Origin: WHTB01 sp050699035
Lineage (GTDB): Bacteria > Actinomycetota > Actinomycetes > Propionibacteriales > Nocardioidaceae
Assembly (NCBI GenBank): GCA_050699035.1
Contig: JBOHDE010000091.1
Span: 1 to 13,987, forward strand
DNA: 13,987 bases
Reading direction: 5' to 3'
Part shown: piece by piece, positions 1 to 5,204 of the stretch
Layout: each line of letters begins with the position of its first letter
Numbering within the stretch: position 1 is the stretch's first letter
Notes under the pieces: model-generated
What the model saw: only the letters and a program-made list of their open reading frames with translations
Told to the model about the DNA's origin: nothing
Database searches by the model: none
Translations under genes and position numbers: made by a program

Positions 1-665
1 AGGCCCCACAGCCGGTAGCGGACCGGGTGCTTGGAGAAGTGCCGGAGCCGGCCACCGACGATGTGCCGGCAGGAGTGGCAGCCGAGGGTGTACAGCCAGA
101 TCAGCACCACGTTGACCACGAAGATCAGCGTGCCGAGGCCCATGTGGCCCCACTCGCCGTCCTCGTTGCGGAACGCCAGCACCGCGTCGAAGGTCAAGAC
201 GGCCCCGACCGCGACCGCGGCGTACCAGAACCAGCGGTGCAGGTTCTGCACGATCAGCGGGAAGCGCGTCTCACCGGAGTACTTGCCGTGTGGCTCGGCG
301 ACCGCGCAGGCCGGCGGTGACAGCCAGAACGCGCGGTAGTAGGCCTTGCGGTAGTAGTAGCAGGTCATCCGGAAGCCCAGCGGGAAGATCAAGATGATCA
401 GTGCGGGCGACAGCGCCCACCAGGTGATCGGACTGCCGAAGTCGCTCGACCCCTCGAGGCACTCGGTCGTCAAGCACGGGGAGTAGAAGGGCGAGAGGTA
501 CGGCTTGGCGTAGTACAGCTCGCCGGTGAACGCGCGCCAGGTCGCGTAGACCACGAACGCGGCGAACACGACGAACGTCGCGGCGGGCGCCAGCCACCAG
601 CGGTCCTTGCGGAGCGTCTTCTGCGGGATGCGTGCGCGGCCGGCCCCAAGAAGTCCGGCCGTCAT
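1..665 (-). CDS. sdhC: Succinate dehydrogenase membrane anchor, SdhC-like (Sdh1 type), 3' end outside window
   Basis: This is the first 221 residues of a membrane protein that runs off the left edge. Four hydrophobic segments are visible, at about residues 26-44, 80-98, 145-165 and 176-195. Several Cys and His residues could bind metal or heme: C64, C69, C102, C120, H126, H143, and the cluster C196-H197-S-C199-R-H201 at the end of the fourth segment. The sequence resembles the anchor subunit of actinobacterial Sdh1 (Rv0249c-like in Mycobacterium tuberculosis), which passes electrons from succinate to menaquinone. In that arrangement sdhA and sdhB follow, so they should lie just beyond position 1. 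The ATG at 665 overlaps the upstream stop (TGATG), which supports this start and suggests translational coupling. The family call comes from recognition of the protein and its order, not from a search. Confidence 0.8.
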   Translation of the reverse strand, partial: MTAGLLGAGRARIPQKTLRKDRWWLAPAATFVVFAAFVVYATWRAFTGELYYAKPYLSPFYSPCLTTECLEGSSDFGSPITWWALSPALIILIFPLGFRMTCYYYRKAYYRAFWLSPPACAVAEPHGKYSGETRFPLIVQNLHRWFWYAAVAVGAVLTFDAVLAFRNEDGEWGHMGLGTLIFVVNVVLIWLYTLGCHSCRHIVGGRLRHFSKHPVRYRLWG

Positions 666-949
666 CAGGGGGCGTGCCGGTCCGGTGCCCCGAACCCCTC
701 CTGCTCGGCATCGGACCACATGCTGGCGTCGTAGTCGTCGTCCGGGATCTCCTCGAGCTCCTCCGGGGCCGGACCCGGACGGTGCCCCGGCTGCGGGTCG
801 CCGAGCTCGGCCAGGTCGGCCTCGAAGCGTTGCACGTCCGAGTACAGGCGGCGTACGCCGAGGGTGTCGCCGTACTCGTGTCGTAGCCGCTCGACTGCTT
901 GCTGCAGGGTGGCAACCGCCTCTCGTACTCCGTCTGAGCTCGAACCCAT
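665..949 (-). CDS. Small acidic conserved hypothetical protein upstream of sdhC (94 aa)
   Basis: This 94-residue soluble protein has an N-terminal half (about residues 5-50) that looks like an amphipathic, possibly coiled-coil helix with regular Leu/Val spacing. It is followed by a Pro/Gly-rich linker (51-63) and a strongly acidic C-terminus with EELEEIPDDDYDASMW. No enzyme motif is seen. The start is the ATG at 949, preceded by a good Shine-Dalgarno sequence (GGAGAGG on the minus strand, complement of 954-960). Its TGA overlaps the ATG of the sdhC-like gene, so the two are very probably one transcript. Mycobacteria have a protein of similar size (Rv0250c) at the same place next to Sdh1; I infer a shared origin from order and size only. 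A role in assembly or regulation of the dehydrogenase is possible but not shown. Confidence 0.78.
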   Translation of the reverse strand: MGSSSDGVREAVATLQQAVERLRHEYGDTLGVRRLYSDVQRFEADLAELGDPQPGHRPGPAPEELEEIPDDDYDASMWSDAEQEGFGAPDRHAP

Positions 950-953
950 GTGG

Positions 954-960
954 CCTCTCC
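954..960 (-). promoter_or_regulatory. Shine-Dalgarno site fixing the start of the 94-aa gene
   Basis: The minus strand reads GGAGAGG four bases before the ATG at 949. This selects that start over the longer open frame that continues upstream. Confidence 0.7.
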
Positions 961-1047
961 GCTGATCACGATCCCCCGGACGACGGACCTGAGTCTGGCG
1001 CGAACTCGCGAGATGCGAAAGGGGCGCGCCGCCAGCTGTTGCGTGTG

Positions 1048-1713
1048 TCACATCCGGGCCCGAGTCAGCGTGAGGCCGACCAGCCGCGAGACGATCATCG
1101 CGACGTACATCAGCCCGGCGACCTGCTCGATCATCACGATCGCCCGGGCGTGCGGCCGGATGGGTACGACGTCGGACAGCCCCGTGCTCGTCAGCGTGGT
1201 GAACGAGAGGAACAGCATCTCGAACCAGCTGCGTTGGCCCTCGGGGTCGACGGCCGCGGTGAACGAGCCGGGGTAGATGATCTGCACGACCACGAACACG
1301 TAGGTGAACGCCCACGCGACGACGGTGAAGGCGGCGCCGGTCGCGTAGAGCTCGTCGCGGGTCACGACGTTGTCGTTGAACATGTAGCGGATCAGCCCGT
1401 AGGCGACGTAGAAGTAGAAGAGCGCGTGCACCACCGAGGACCACAGCTCGATGGTCTCGTTCGCCGGGTAGACCGCTTCGAGGATCGTCAGCACCACGAT
1501 CGGGATGCCGAGCACACCGGCGATCCAGGTGAACGCCGGTGTGCTGCGCACGGCCATGATCGCCAGCACCAGGAACAGCAGGGAGAACAGGGACAGCCCG
1601 GCGCGCCCGGCCGCCCGGTCGCCGAAGAAGGGGTACGCCACCACACCGAGCAGCTGCGCCACGAGCAGGACGGCGCTCGGGTGGCCGCGCGCAGCGTCGA
1701 GCAATCGCCTCAT
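1048..1713 (-). CDS. Ion channel of the two-TM potassium channel superfamily, atypical selectivity filter
   Basis: The 221-residue integral membrane protein has hydrophobic helices at about residues 11-28, 41-57, 61-80, 92-110 and 128-150, then a pore loop and a last helix at about 192-215. The pore loop and final helix follow the Ion_trans_2 pattern: a Thr-rich pore helix (SFTTLTSTGLSD, about 170-181) and then an inner helix ending in SRLVGL. The filter reads S-T-G-L-S-D where potassium channels normally have T-V-G-Y-G-D, so the second glycine and the aromatic are missing. No voltage-sensor arginine ladder and no C-terminal RCK domain are present. I chose the ATG at 1713 because a TAGGGT hexamer ends seven bases upstream, fitting a leaderless transcript. 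A GTG at 1722 would add three residues. Potassium or other cation conduction is inferred from the family. The next gene on this strand begins 98 bp downstream. Confidence 0.8.
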   Translation of the reverse strand: MRRLLDAARGHPSAVLLVAQLLGVVAYPFFGDRAAGRAGLSLFSLLFLVLAIMAVRSTPAFTWIAGVLGIPIVVLTILEAVYPANETIELWSSVVHALFYFYVAYGLIRYMFNDNVVTRDELYATGAAFTVVAWAFTYVFVVVQIIYPGSFTAAVDPEGQRSWFEMLFLSFTTLTSTGLSDVVPIRPHARAIVMIEQVAGLMYVAMIVSRLVGLTLTRARM

Positions 1714-1717
1714 GCGC

Positions 1718-1733
1718 CACACCCTAGGTTGTG
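1718..1733. promoter_or_regulatory. Imperfect 16-bp palindrome with two overlapping divergent -10-like elements
   Basis: CACACCCTAGGTTGTG is symmetric at 7 of 8 pairs, centred between 1725 and 1726. It contains TAGGGT on the minus strand (1726 to 1721), seven bases before the channel ATG, and TAGGTT on the plus strand (1725-1730), upstream of the Nudix GTG at 1749. With only 35 bp between the two starts, both promoters must sit here. It could be a symmetric bidirectional promoter, an operator, or both. No convincing -35 box was found on either side. Confidence 0.4.
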
Positions 1734-1748
1734 CCAGGCTGACCGGCT

Positions 1749-2879
1749 GTGAACACGCCCCCGTCCCGGCTGGTTGTCGGTGCCGCGATCATGGCCGACG
1801 GCCGGTTGCTGGCGACCCGCCGCACGGAGCCACCGGCGCTGGCCGGCGGATGGGAGCTGCCCGGCGGCAAGGTGGATCCCGGCGAGACGCCCGAGCAGGC
1901 CGTCGTCCGGGAGATCCGCGAGGAGCTCGACTGCGACGTACGGCTCGACGAGTGGCTCGACCGCGAGCAGCGGCTGAACGAGCAGCTCGTCCTGCGGGTG
2001 GTCGTCTGCCGGCTGGTGGACGGGGAGCCACGGCCGGTGGAGCACGACGCGCTGCGCTGGCTGGCCGCCGAGGAGCTTGGCGAGGTGAGCTGGCTGCCGG
2101 CCGACGAGCCGTTCCTCGCGCCGCTGCGAGAACGGCTGCTGGACGGCGAGCGGCTGCCCGGCGGCAACGTCGGCGGGGCGGTCCGGGTCGGCACCACGGT
2201 GCGGCGTCCGACCGGGCCGTGGACGCCGAACGTCCATGCCCTGTTGCGGTATCTCCGTGAGGTCGGCCTCGACGGCGTACCGCGAGTGCTGGGGGTCGAC
2301 GAGCGGGACCGCGAGATCCTGACGTACCTGCCCGGCGAGGTCGTCGACGTCGACGCGACCCGGGTCTCCGACGCCCAGCTGACCGAGGCGATGCGGTGGC
2401 TACGGCGGTACCACGACGCCGTCCGCGGCTTCCGGCCGTCCGGGCCGGTGCGCTGGCGGTTCGCCGAGCGCACGCTGGCCGACGACGAGATCGTCTGCCA
2501 CCACGACGTCGCGCCGTACAACATGGTGTTCCGCGGCGACCGGCTGACCGGGGTCTTCGACTGGGACCTCGCCAGCCCCGGCCGGCCGGTGGAGGACCTG
2601 GCGTTCGCGGCGTGGAACTCCGTACCACTGTTCCGGCCGGTCGACGACGAGGCCGCGCGGCTGCGGCTGATGGCCCAGTCGTACGGCGACGTCGACCCGC
2701 TGCAGATCCTGCACGGCGTGCAGCCGCGGATCGCGAGCGCCTGCCGGAAGATCGCCGAGGGGCAGGCCGCCGGCGACGTCGGCATGCTCAACCTCGCTAC
2801 GGTGGGCGAGCCGGGACGGACGGAGCGTGCTCTCGTCGAGTTCGAGACTCGGATCGCGCGGATCGAGTCGGAGCTGTGA
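1749..2879 (+). CDS. Nudix hydrolase fused to an APH-type phosphotransferase domain
   Basis: This 376-residue protein has two domains. Residues about 6-125 are a Nudix hydrolase domain of MutT/CTP-pyrophosphohydrolase type. Its Nudix box starts at G40 and includes E46, R54, E55, E58 and E59; the usual Gly near the end is Asp61. Residues about 138-376 are an aminoglycoside phosphotransferase/choline kinase-like domain. It has the catalytic loop H251-x-D253 with N258 (HHDVAPYN), and D271-W-D273 in the metal-binding position. The N-lobe is short. Both active sites look intact. Nudix enzymes hydrolyse nucleoside diphosphate-X compounds, and APH-like enzymes phosphorylate small molecules; the actual substrates are unknown and aminoglycoside resistance should not be assumed. 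The GTG at 1749 has no clear ribosome-binding site but starts right at the domain. The gene is divergent from the channel. Confidence 0.85.
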   Translation: MNTPPSRLVVGAAIMADGRLLATRRTEPPALAGGWELPGGKVDPGETPEQAVVREIREELDCDVRLDEWLDREQRLNEQLVLRVVVCRLVDGEPRPVEHDALRWLAAEELGEVSWLPADEPFLAPLRERLLDGERLPGGNVGGAVRVGTTVRRPTGPWTPNVHALLRYLREVGLDGVPRVLGVDERDREILTYLPGEVVDVDATRVSDAQLTEAMRWLRRYHDAVRGFRPSGPVRWRFAERTLADDEIVCHHDVAPYNMVFRGDRLTGVFDWDLASPGRPVEDLAFAAWNSVPLFRPVDDEAARLRLMAQSYGDVDPLQILHGVQPRIASACRKIAEGQAAGDVGMLNLATVGEPGRTERALVEFETRIARIESEL

Positions 2880-2902
2880 CCTAGACATCCCACGGTCTAA
2901 GG
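2880..2902 (+). terminator. Hairpin immediately after the Nudix-phosphotransferase stop
   Basis: CCTAGAC (2880-2886) can pair with GTCTAAGG (2895-2902), with one bulged A and an 8-nt loop. It starts one base after the stop codon. There is no U-tract, which is common for actinobacterial terminators. It could act together with the next hairpin. Confidence 0.35.
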
Positions 2903-2920
2903 CGTTCCGAATGTGGCGCC

Positions 2921-2944
2921 TCGCCCCCGGGGCCGTTGGGGCGA
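2921..2944 (+). terminator. GC-rich hairpin downstream of the Nudix-phosphotransferase gene
   Basis: TCGCCCC (2921-2927) pairs perfectly with GGGGCGA (2938-2944) across a 10-nt loop. It lies about 40 bp after the stop codon and has no U-tract. This is a candidate factor-independent terminator. Confidence 0.35.
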
Positions 2945-2953
2945 CGTCGAATT

Positions 2954-2969
2954 TTGCCCAATTGGGCAA
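2954..2969. repeat. Perfect 16-bp palindrome TTGCCCAATTGGGCAA
   Basis: Eight bases on each side of the centre (2961/2962) match exactly. The sequence is AT-rich at its core in a very GC-rich setting. With its left flank it forms a 17-nt arm (AATTTTGCCCAATTGGG, 2950-2966) that recurs inverted at 3195-3211. It may be a repressor operator or a member of a dispersed intergenic repeat family. Confidence 0.6.
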
Positions 2970-3098
2970 TCCTTGACGCGCCCCCGCTCGCCGGCGGGTC
3001 CGAGGCGACGGACCGCGCCGGGTCACGTGCCCGCAGGCTCACTGCCCGTGGTGCAACGTCCGGTGGGCACGGTCCGGCACCCACGTCGTTGACTGGCT

Positions 3099-3138
3099 CG
3101 TTGCATAGGCCTGCGGTCCGGTTTATCCCTACGCAACG
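3099..3138. repeat. Stem-loop with 11-nt arms
   Basis: Arms 3099-3109 and 3128-3138 pair at 10 of 11 positions around an 18-nt loop. It lies between the two palindrome copies. Its role is unknown; nothing marks it as a tRNA or a known riboswitch. Confidence 0.35.
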
Positions 3139-3194
3139 CGCCTATCGACGGCAGTGGGCCCCTGACGTCGACCCCACACATCCAGCAGGTGTGC

Positions 3195-3211
3195 CCCAAT
3201 TGGGCAAAATT
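3195..3211. repeat. Inverted second copy of the 17-nt palindrome-containing arm
   Basis: CCCAATTGGGCAAAATT is the exact reverse complement of 2950-2966. Only the inner 10 bp (CCCAATTGGG) stay palindromic here, because the left flank differs. The two arms bracket about 260 bp. No duplicated target site flanks them, so a small mobile element is possible but not supported. Confidence 0.55.
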
Positions 3212-3226
3212 GCACATCAGTGGGGG

Positions 3227-3250
3227 ACGGTGCCGAGGACGGTGCCGAGG
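3227..3250. repeat. Two tandem copies of ACGGTGCCGAGG
   Basis: 3227-3238 and 3239-3250 are identical 12-mers. They lie about 55 bp upstream of the mshB -10 element and could be activator half-sites or a chance duplication. Confidence 0.4.
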
Positions 3251-3302
3251 CGCCGGTGTGATCACGGCGCCATCGACCCGGCCACCGTGATGGGTCCCCC
3301 AC

Positions 3303-3308
3303 TAGGCT
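3303..3308 (+). promoter_or_regulatory. Probable -10 element (TAGGCT) for a leaderless mshB transcript
   Basis: TAGGCT ends six bases before the mshB ATG at 3315, the spacing expected if transcription starts at the start codon. No Shine-Dalgarno sequence precedes the ATG. No convincing -35 box is seen. Confidence 0.5.
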
Positions 3309-3314
3309 GGCCGC

Positions 3315-4232
3315 ATGTCGAACCCCGCCCGGAGGCTGCTGCTGGTGCACGCCCATCCCGACGACGAGTCCATCGGCAACGGCGTGACGATGGCCAAGTA
3401 CGTCGCCGAGGGCGCCGGCGTCACCCTCGTCACCTGCACGCTCGGCGAGGAGGGCGAGGTGCTCGTGCCCGAGCTCGCTCATCTCGCCGCCGACAAGGAG
3501 GACGGCCTGGGCGCGCACCGGGTCGACGAGCTCGCGGCGGCGATGAAGCACCTCGGGGTGAGCGACCACCGCTTCCTCGGCGGCGCGGGTCACTACCGCG
3601 ACTCGGGCATGGTCTACGACGAGGACGGCGGCGCGACCGCCCCGCCGGAGGTCAAGGACGGCACGTTCTGGCGGGCCGACCTGCGTGAGGCCGCCGACCT
3701 GCTGGTCGAGGTCGTCCGCGAGGTCCGGCCGCAGGTGCTCCTCACGTACGACGAGTTCGGCGGCTACGGCCACCCTGACCACGTGCAGGCGCATCGGGTC
3801 GCGATGTACGCCAGCCAGCTGGCCGGCGTCTCGTCGTACCGCCCCGACCTCGGCGACGCCTGGCGGATCGCCAAGATCTACTGGAACGCCATGCCTGAGT
3901 CGGAGCTGCGTGCGGGCATCCGGCGGCTGCGCGAGTCCGGCGACACCACGACGTTCGAGGGGATGGACCCCGACGGCCCGATGCCGTCGTTCGTGGTCGC
4001 CGACGAGCTGCTCACCGCGACCATCGACGGCTCGGCGTACGTTGAGCAGAAGCTGGACGCCATGCGCGCCCACGCCACCCAGATCACCGTCGACGGCCCG
4101 TTCTTCGCGTTGTCCAACAACCTCGGCAACCAGGTCTGGGGCAACGAGTCTTACCGGCTGGTCGCGGGTGAGCCCGGGCCGCGGGACTCCGCAACTGGGC
4201 GGGAGACCGACCTGTTCGCCGGATTGGACTGA
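3315..4232 (+). CDS. mshB: MshB, GlcNAc-inositol deacetylase of mycothiol biosynthesis
   Basis: The 305-residue enzyme is of the LmbE/PIG-L family and matches mycobacterial MshB in length. It removes the acetyl group from N-acetylglucosaminyl-inositol, giving the glucosaminyl-inositol to which MshC adds cysteine; mycothiol is the main low-molecular-weight thiol of actinobacteria. The zinc motif is AHPDDE (H14 and D17 as ligands, D16 as the likely base), with the third ligand H156 in YGHPDH (151-156). ALSNNLGNQVWG near the C-terminus is also typical of the family. The related Mca (mycothiol S-conjugate amidase) is the main alternative, but the MshB-type end and the neighbourhood favour MshB. 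The transcript is probably leaderless. Two genes follow closely (gap of 4 bp, then an overlap), forming an operon. Confidence 0.93.
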   Translation: MSNPARRLLLVHAHPDDESIGNGVTMAKYVAEGAGVTLVTCTLGEEGEVLVPELAHLAADKEDGLGAHRVDELAAAMKHLGVSDHRFLGGAGHYRDSGMVYDEDGGATAPPEVKDGTFWRADLREAADLLVEVVREVRPQVLLTYDEFGGYGHPDHVQAHRVAMYASQLAGVSSYRPDLGDAWRIAKIYWNAMPESELRAGIRRLRESGDTTTFEGMDPDGPMPSFVVADELLTATIDGSAYVEQKLDAMRAHATQITVDGPFFALSNNLGNQVWGNESYRLVAGEPGPRDSATGRETDLFAGLD

Positions 4233-4236
4233 CCGC

Positions 4237-4602
4237 TTGCGTGTTGTCTCCGTGACGGCGGGCGCCGTCCTCGGTGCCGCGGTCGCCGTCGCCGCCGTGC
4301 TCACCCACCGGCATGCCTGGGCGACCGGTGGCGTCGCCCTGCCGTGGGGCCTGGTGCTCGGCGTCGGGACGGCGCTGACCTGCGGCTTCGCGTTGCGCGG
4401 CGTCGGCTGGTGGGCACCGGGGTTCGCGGTCGGCTGGACGACGCTGCTGGTCGCCCTGCTGCCGGGCGGCCCCGGCGGCGACTACGTCTTCCTCACCGAT
4501 GGCCGCGGTTGGGGCCTGCTGGTGGCCGGGGTGGGGGCCGGCGCGCTGGTGCTCGTCGCCGGTGTCACCCATCGTGTGACTGGGCGGGCGGCGACGTCGT
4601 GA
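4237..4602 (+). CDS. Small integral membrane protein, DUF6113-like
   Basis: This 121-residue, very hydrophobic protein has about four membrane segments (roughly residues 5-22, 31-52, 57-75 and 92-111), with an acidic loop DYVFLTDGRGW before the last. It resembles the small DUF6113 membrane proteins found next to mshB in actinobacteria; this is recognition by pattern and place. Its function is unknown. The TTG at 4237, four bases after the mshB stop, gives MRVVSV and is my preferred start; the GTG at 4252 is the alternative, and neither has a clear ribosome-binding site, so coupling to mshB is likely. The stop overlaps the next gene's start (GTGA). Confidence 0.72.
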   Translation: MRVVSVTAGAVLGAAVAVAAVLTHRHAWATGGVALPWGLVLGVGTALTCGFALRGVGWWAPGFAVGWTTLLVALLPGGPGGDYVFLTDGRGWGLLVAGVGAGALVLVAGVTHRVTGRAATS

Positions 4603-5099
4603 GTGTGCCGACACCGGACGAGTTCAGAGCCGCCTTGCGCCGTTTCGCCAGCGGCGTGACGGTCGCGTCCACGGTGTACGAAGGGGTCGACCATGCGATG
4701 ACGGCCAGCGCCTTCACCTCGGTGTCGCTCGACCCGCCGCTGGTGCTGGTCTGCGTCGACAAAACGGCGCGGTTCCACCAGGCGGTCGCGGTGAGCCGGG
4801 CCTGGGCCGTCTCCGTACTGGAGGCGTCGCAGGTCGAGGCCGCCCGCTGGCTGGCCACGCGGGGGCGCCCGTTGGCCGGCCAGCTCGACGAGATCCCCCA
4901 TCGGCGTGGTGAGAAGACCGGCGCTGCCCTGCTCGACGGGGCGCTCTGTTGGGTCGAGTGCCGCACCTGGGAGATCTACGACGGCGGCGACCACTCGATC
5001 GTGGTGGGGCAGGTGATCGGGCTCGAGGTAGGTGACGACGACGACCCGCTCACGTACCATCGGGGCGCCTTCCAGCCCGGTCTCGGGTACGAGGCGTAA
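4599..5099 (+). CDS. Flavin reductase-like FMN-binding protein
   Basis: The 166-residue protein is of the flavin reductase-like domain family (HpaC/ActVB type), a split-barrel fold that binds FMN or FAD and usually transfers electrons from NAD(P)H to free flavin for a partner monooxygenase. Family features visible are RRFASGVTV (about 12-20), the TASAFTSVSLDPPLVLVCVD core (about 32-51), and HSIVVGQVIGLE near the C-terminus. No partner monooxygenase is in the window, so the electron acceptor is unknown; it might instead bind another cofactor, as some split-barrel proteins bind F420. The GTG at 4599 overlaps the upstream TGA by 4 bp, so it is translated with the mshB operon. The longer open frame upstream is a shadow of the membrane protein gene. 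Confidence 0.85.
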   Translation: MSVPTPDEFRAALRRFASGVTVASTVYEGVDHAMTASAFTSVSLDPPLVLVCVDKTARFHQAVAVSRAWAVSVLEASQVEAARWLATRGRPLAGQLDEIPHRRGEKTGAALLDGALCWVECRTWEIYDGGDHSIVVGQVIGLEVGDDDDPLTYHRGAFQPGLGYEA

Positions 5100-5106
5100 C
5101 CGCATG

Positions 5107-5135
5107 TCGGCAATCTCGGTCGGAGTCATTACAAT
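5107..5135 (+). promoter_or_regulatory. Sigma-70-type promoter of the VanW gene
   Basis: TCGGCA (5107-5112, 4 of 6 to the -35 consensus) lies 17 bp before TACAAT (5130-5135, 5 of 6 to the -10 consensus). The start of transcription should be near 5142, giving a leader of about 63 nt. It separates the VanW gene from the mshB operon that ends at 5099. Confidence 0.55.
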
Positions 5136-5185
5136 GGCCCGGCTGAACGAGGCTTGAGGCGCCGTAGACACGGTGCTGTCCGTCG

Positions 5186-5193
5186 AAGGAGGG
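5186..5193 (+). promoter_or_regulatory. Shine-Dalgarno site AAGGAGGG upstream of the VanW gene
   Basis: This strong ribosome-binding site sits 11 bases before a GTG at 5205 and 26 bases before the ATG at 5220. The spacing favours the GTG. Confidence 0.5.
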
Positions 5194-5204
5194 TGCTGCG
5201 ACCG

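Larger units (their letters stand above)
2880..3314. other. 435-bp intergenic region upstream of mshB, no supported gene
   Basis: This is the only non-coding stretch over 300 bp. Reading frames through it have no credible start site and no recognisable protein. It holds two hairpins near its left end, a perfect 16-bp palindrome at 2954-2969, an inverted partial copy of it at 3195-3211, a stem-loop at 3099-3138, a 12-bp direct repeat at 3227-3250, and the mshB -10 element at 3303-3308. It is more AT-rich around the palindromes than the coding DNA on either side. Confidence 0.7.

Noticed and set aside
271..969. Long minus-strand open frame (232 aa) overlapping the left end
   Set aside because: It lies in another frame of the SdhC-like and 94-aa genes, and its Arg/Pro/Thr-rich composition is that of a shadow frame in GC-rich DNA.
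1749..2879. Aminoglycoside resistance gene
   Set aside because: The kinase-like domain belongs to a broad family with many substrates and is fused to a Nudix domain; nothing indicates an antibiotic substrate.
3099..3138. tRNA or riboswitch in the mshB upstream region
   Set aside because: There is no T-loop GTTCGA pattern or cloverleaf, and no recognisable riboswitch core; only a simple stem-loop is seen.
2950..3211. Small transposable element (MITE) with 17-nt terminal inverted repeats
   Set aside because: No target-site duplication flanks the arms, and one arm is itself a perfect palindrome, so an operator or dispersed repeat is at least as likely. Kept only as a finding.
3023..3265. Possible small proteins in the intergenic region, containing FAQLG-like peptides
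   Set aside because: The peptides are translations of the AATT-centred palindromes. No ribosome-binding site or conserved pattern supports coding.
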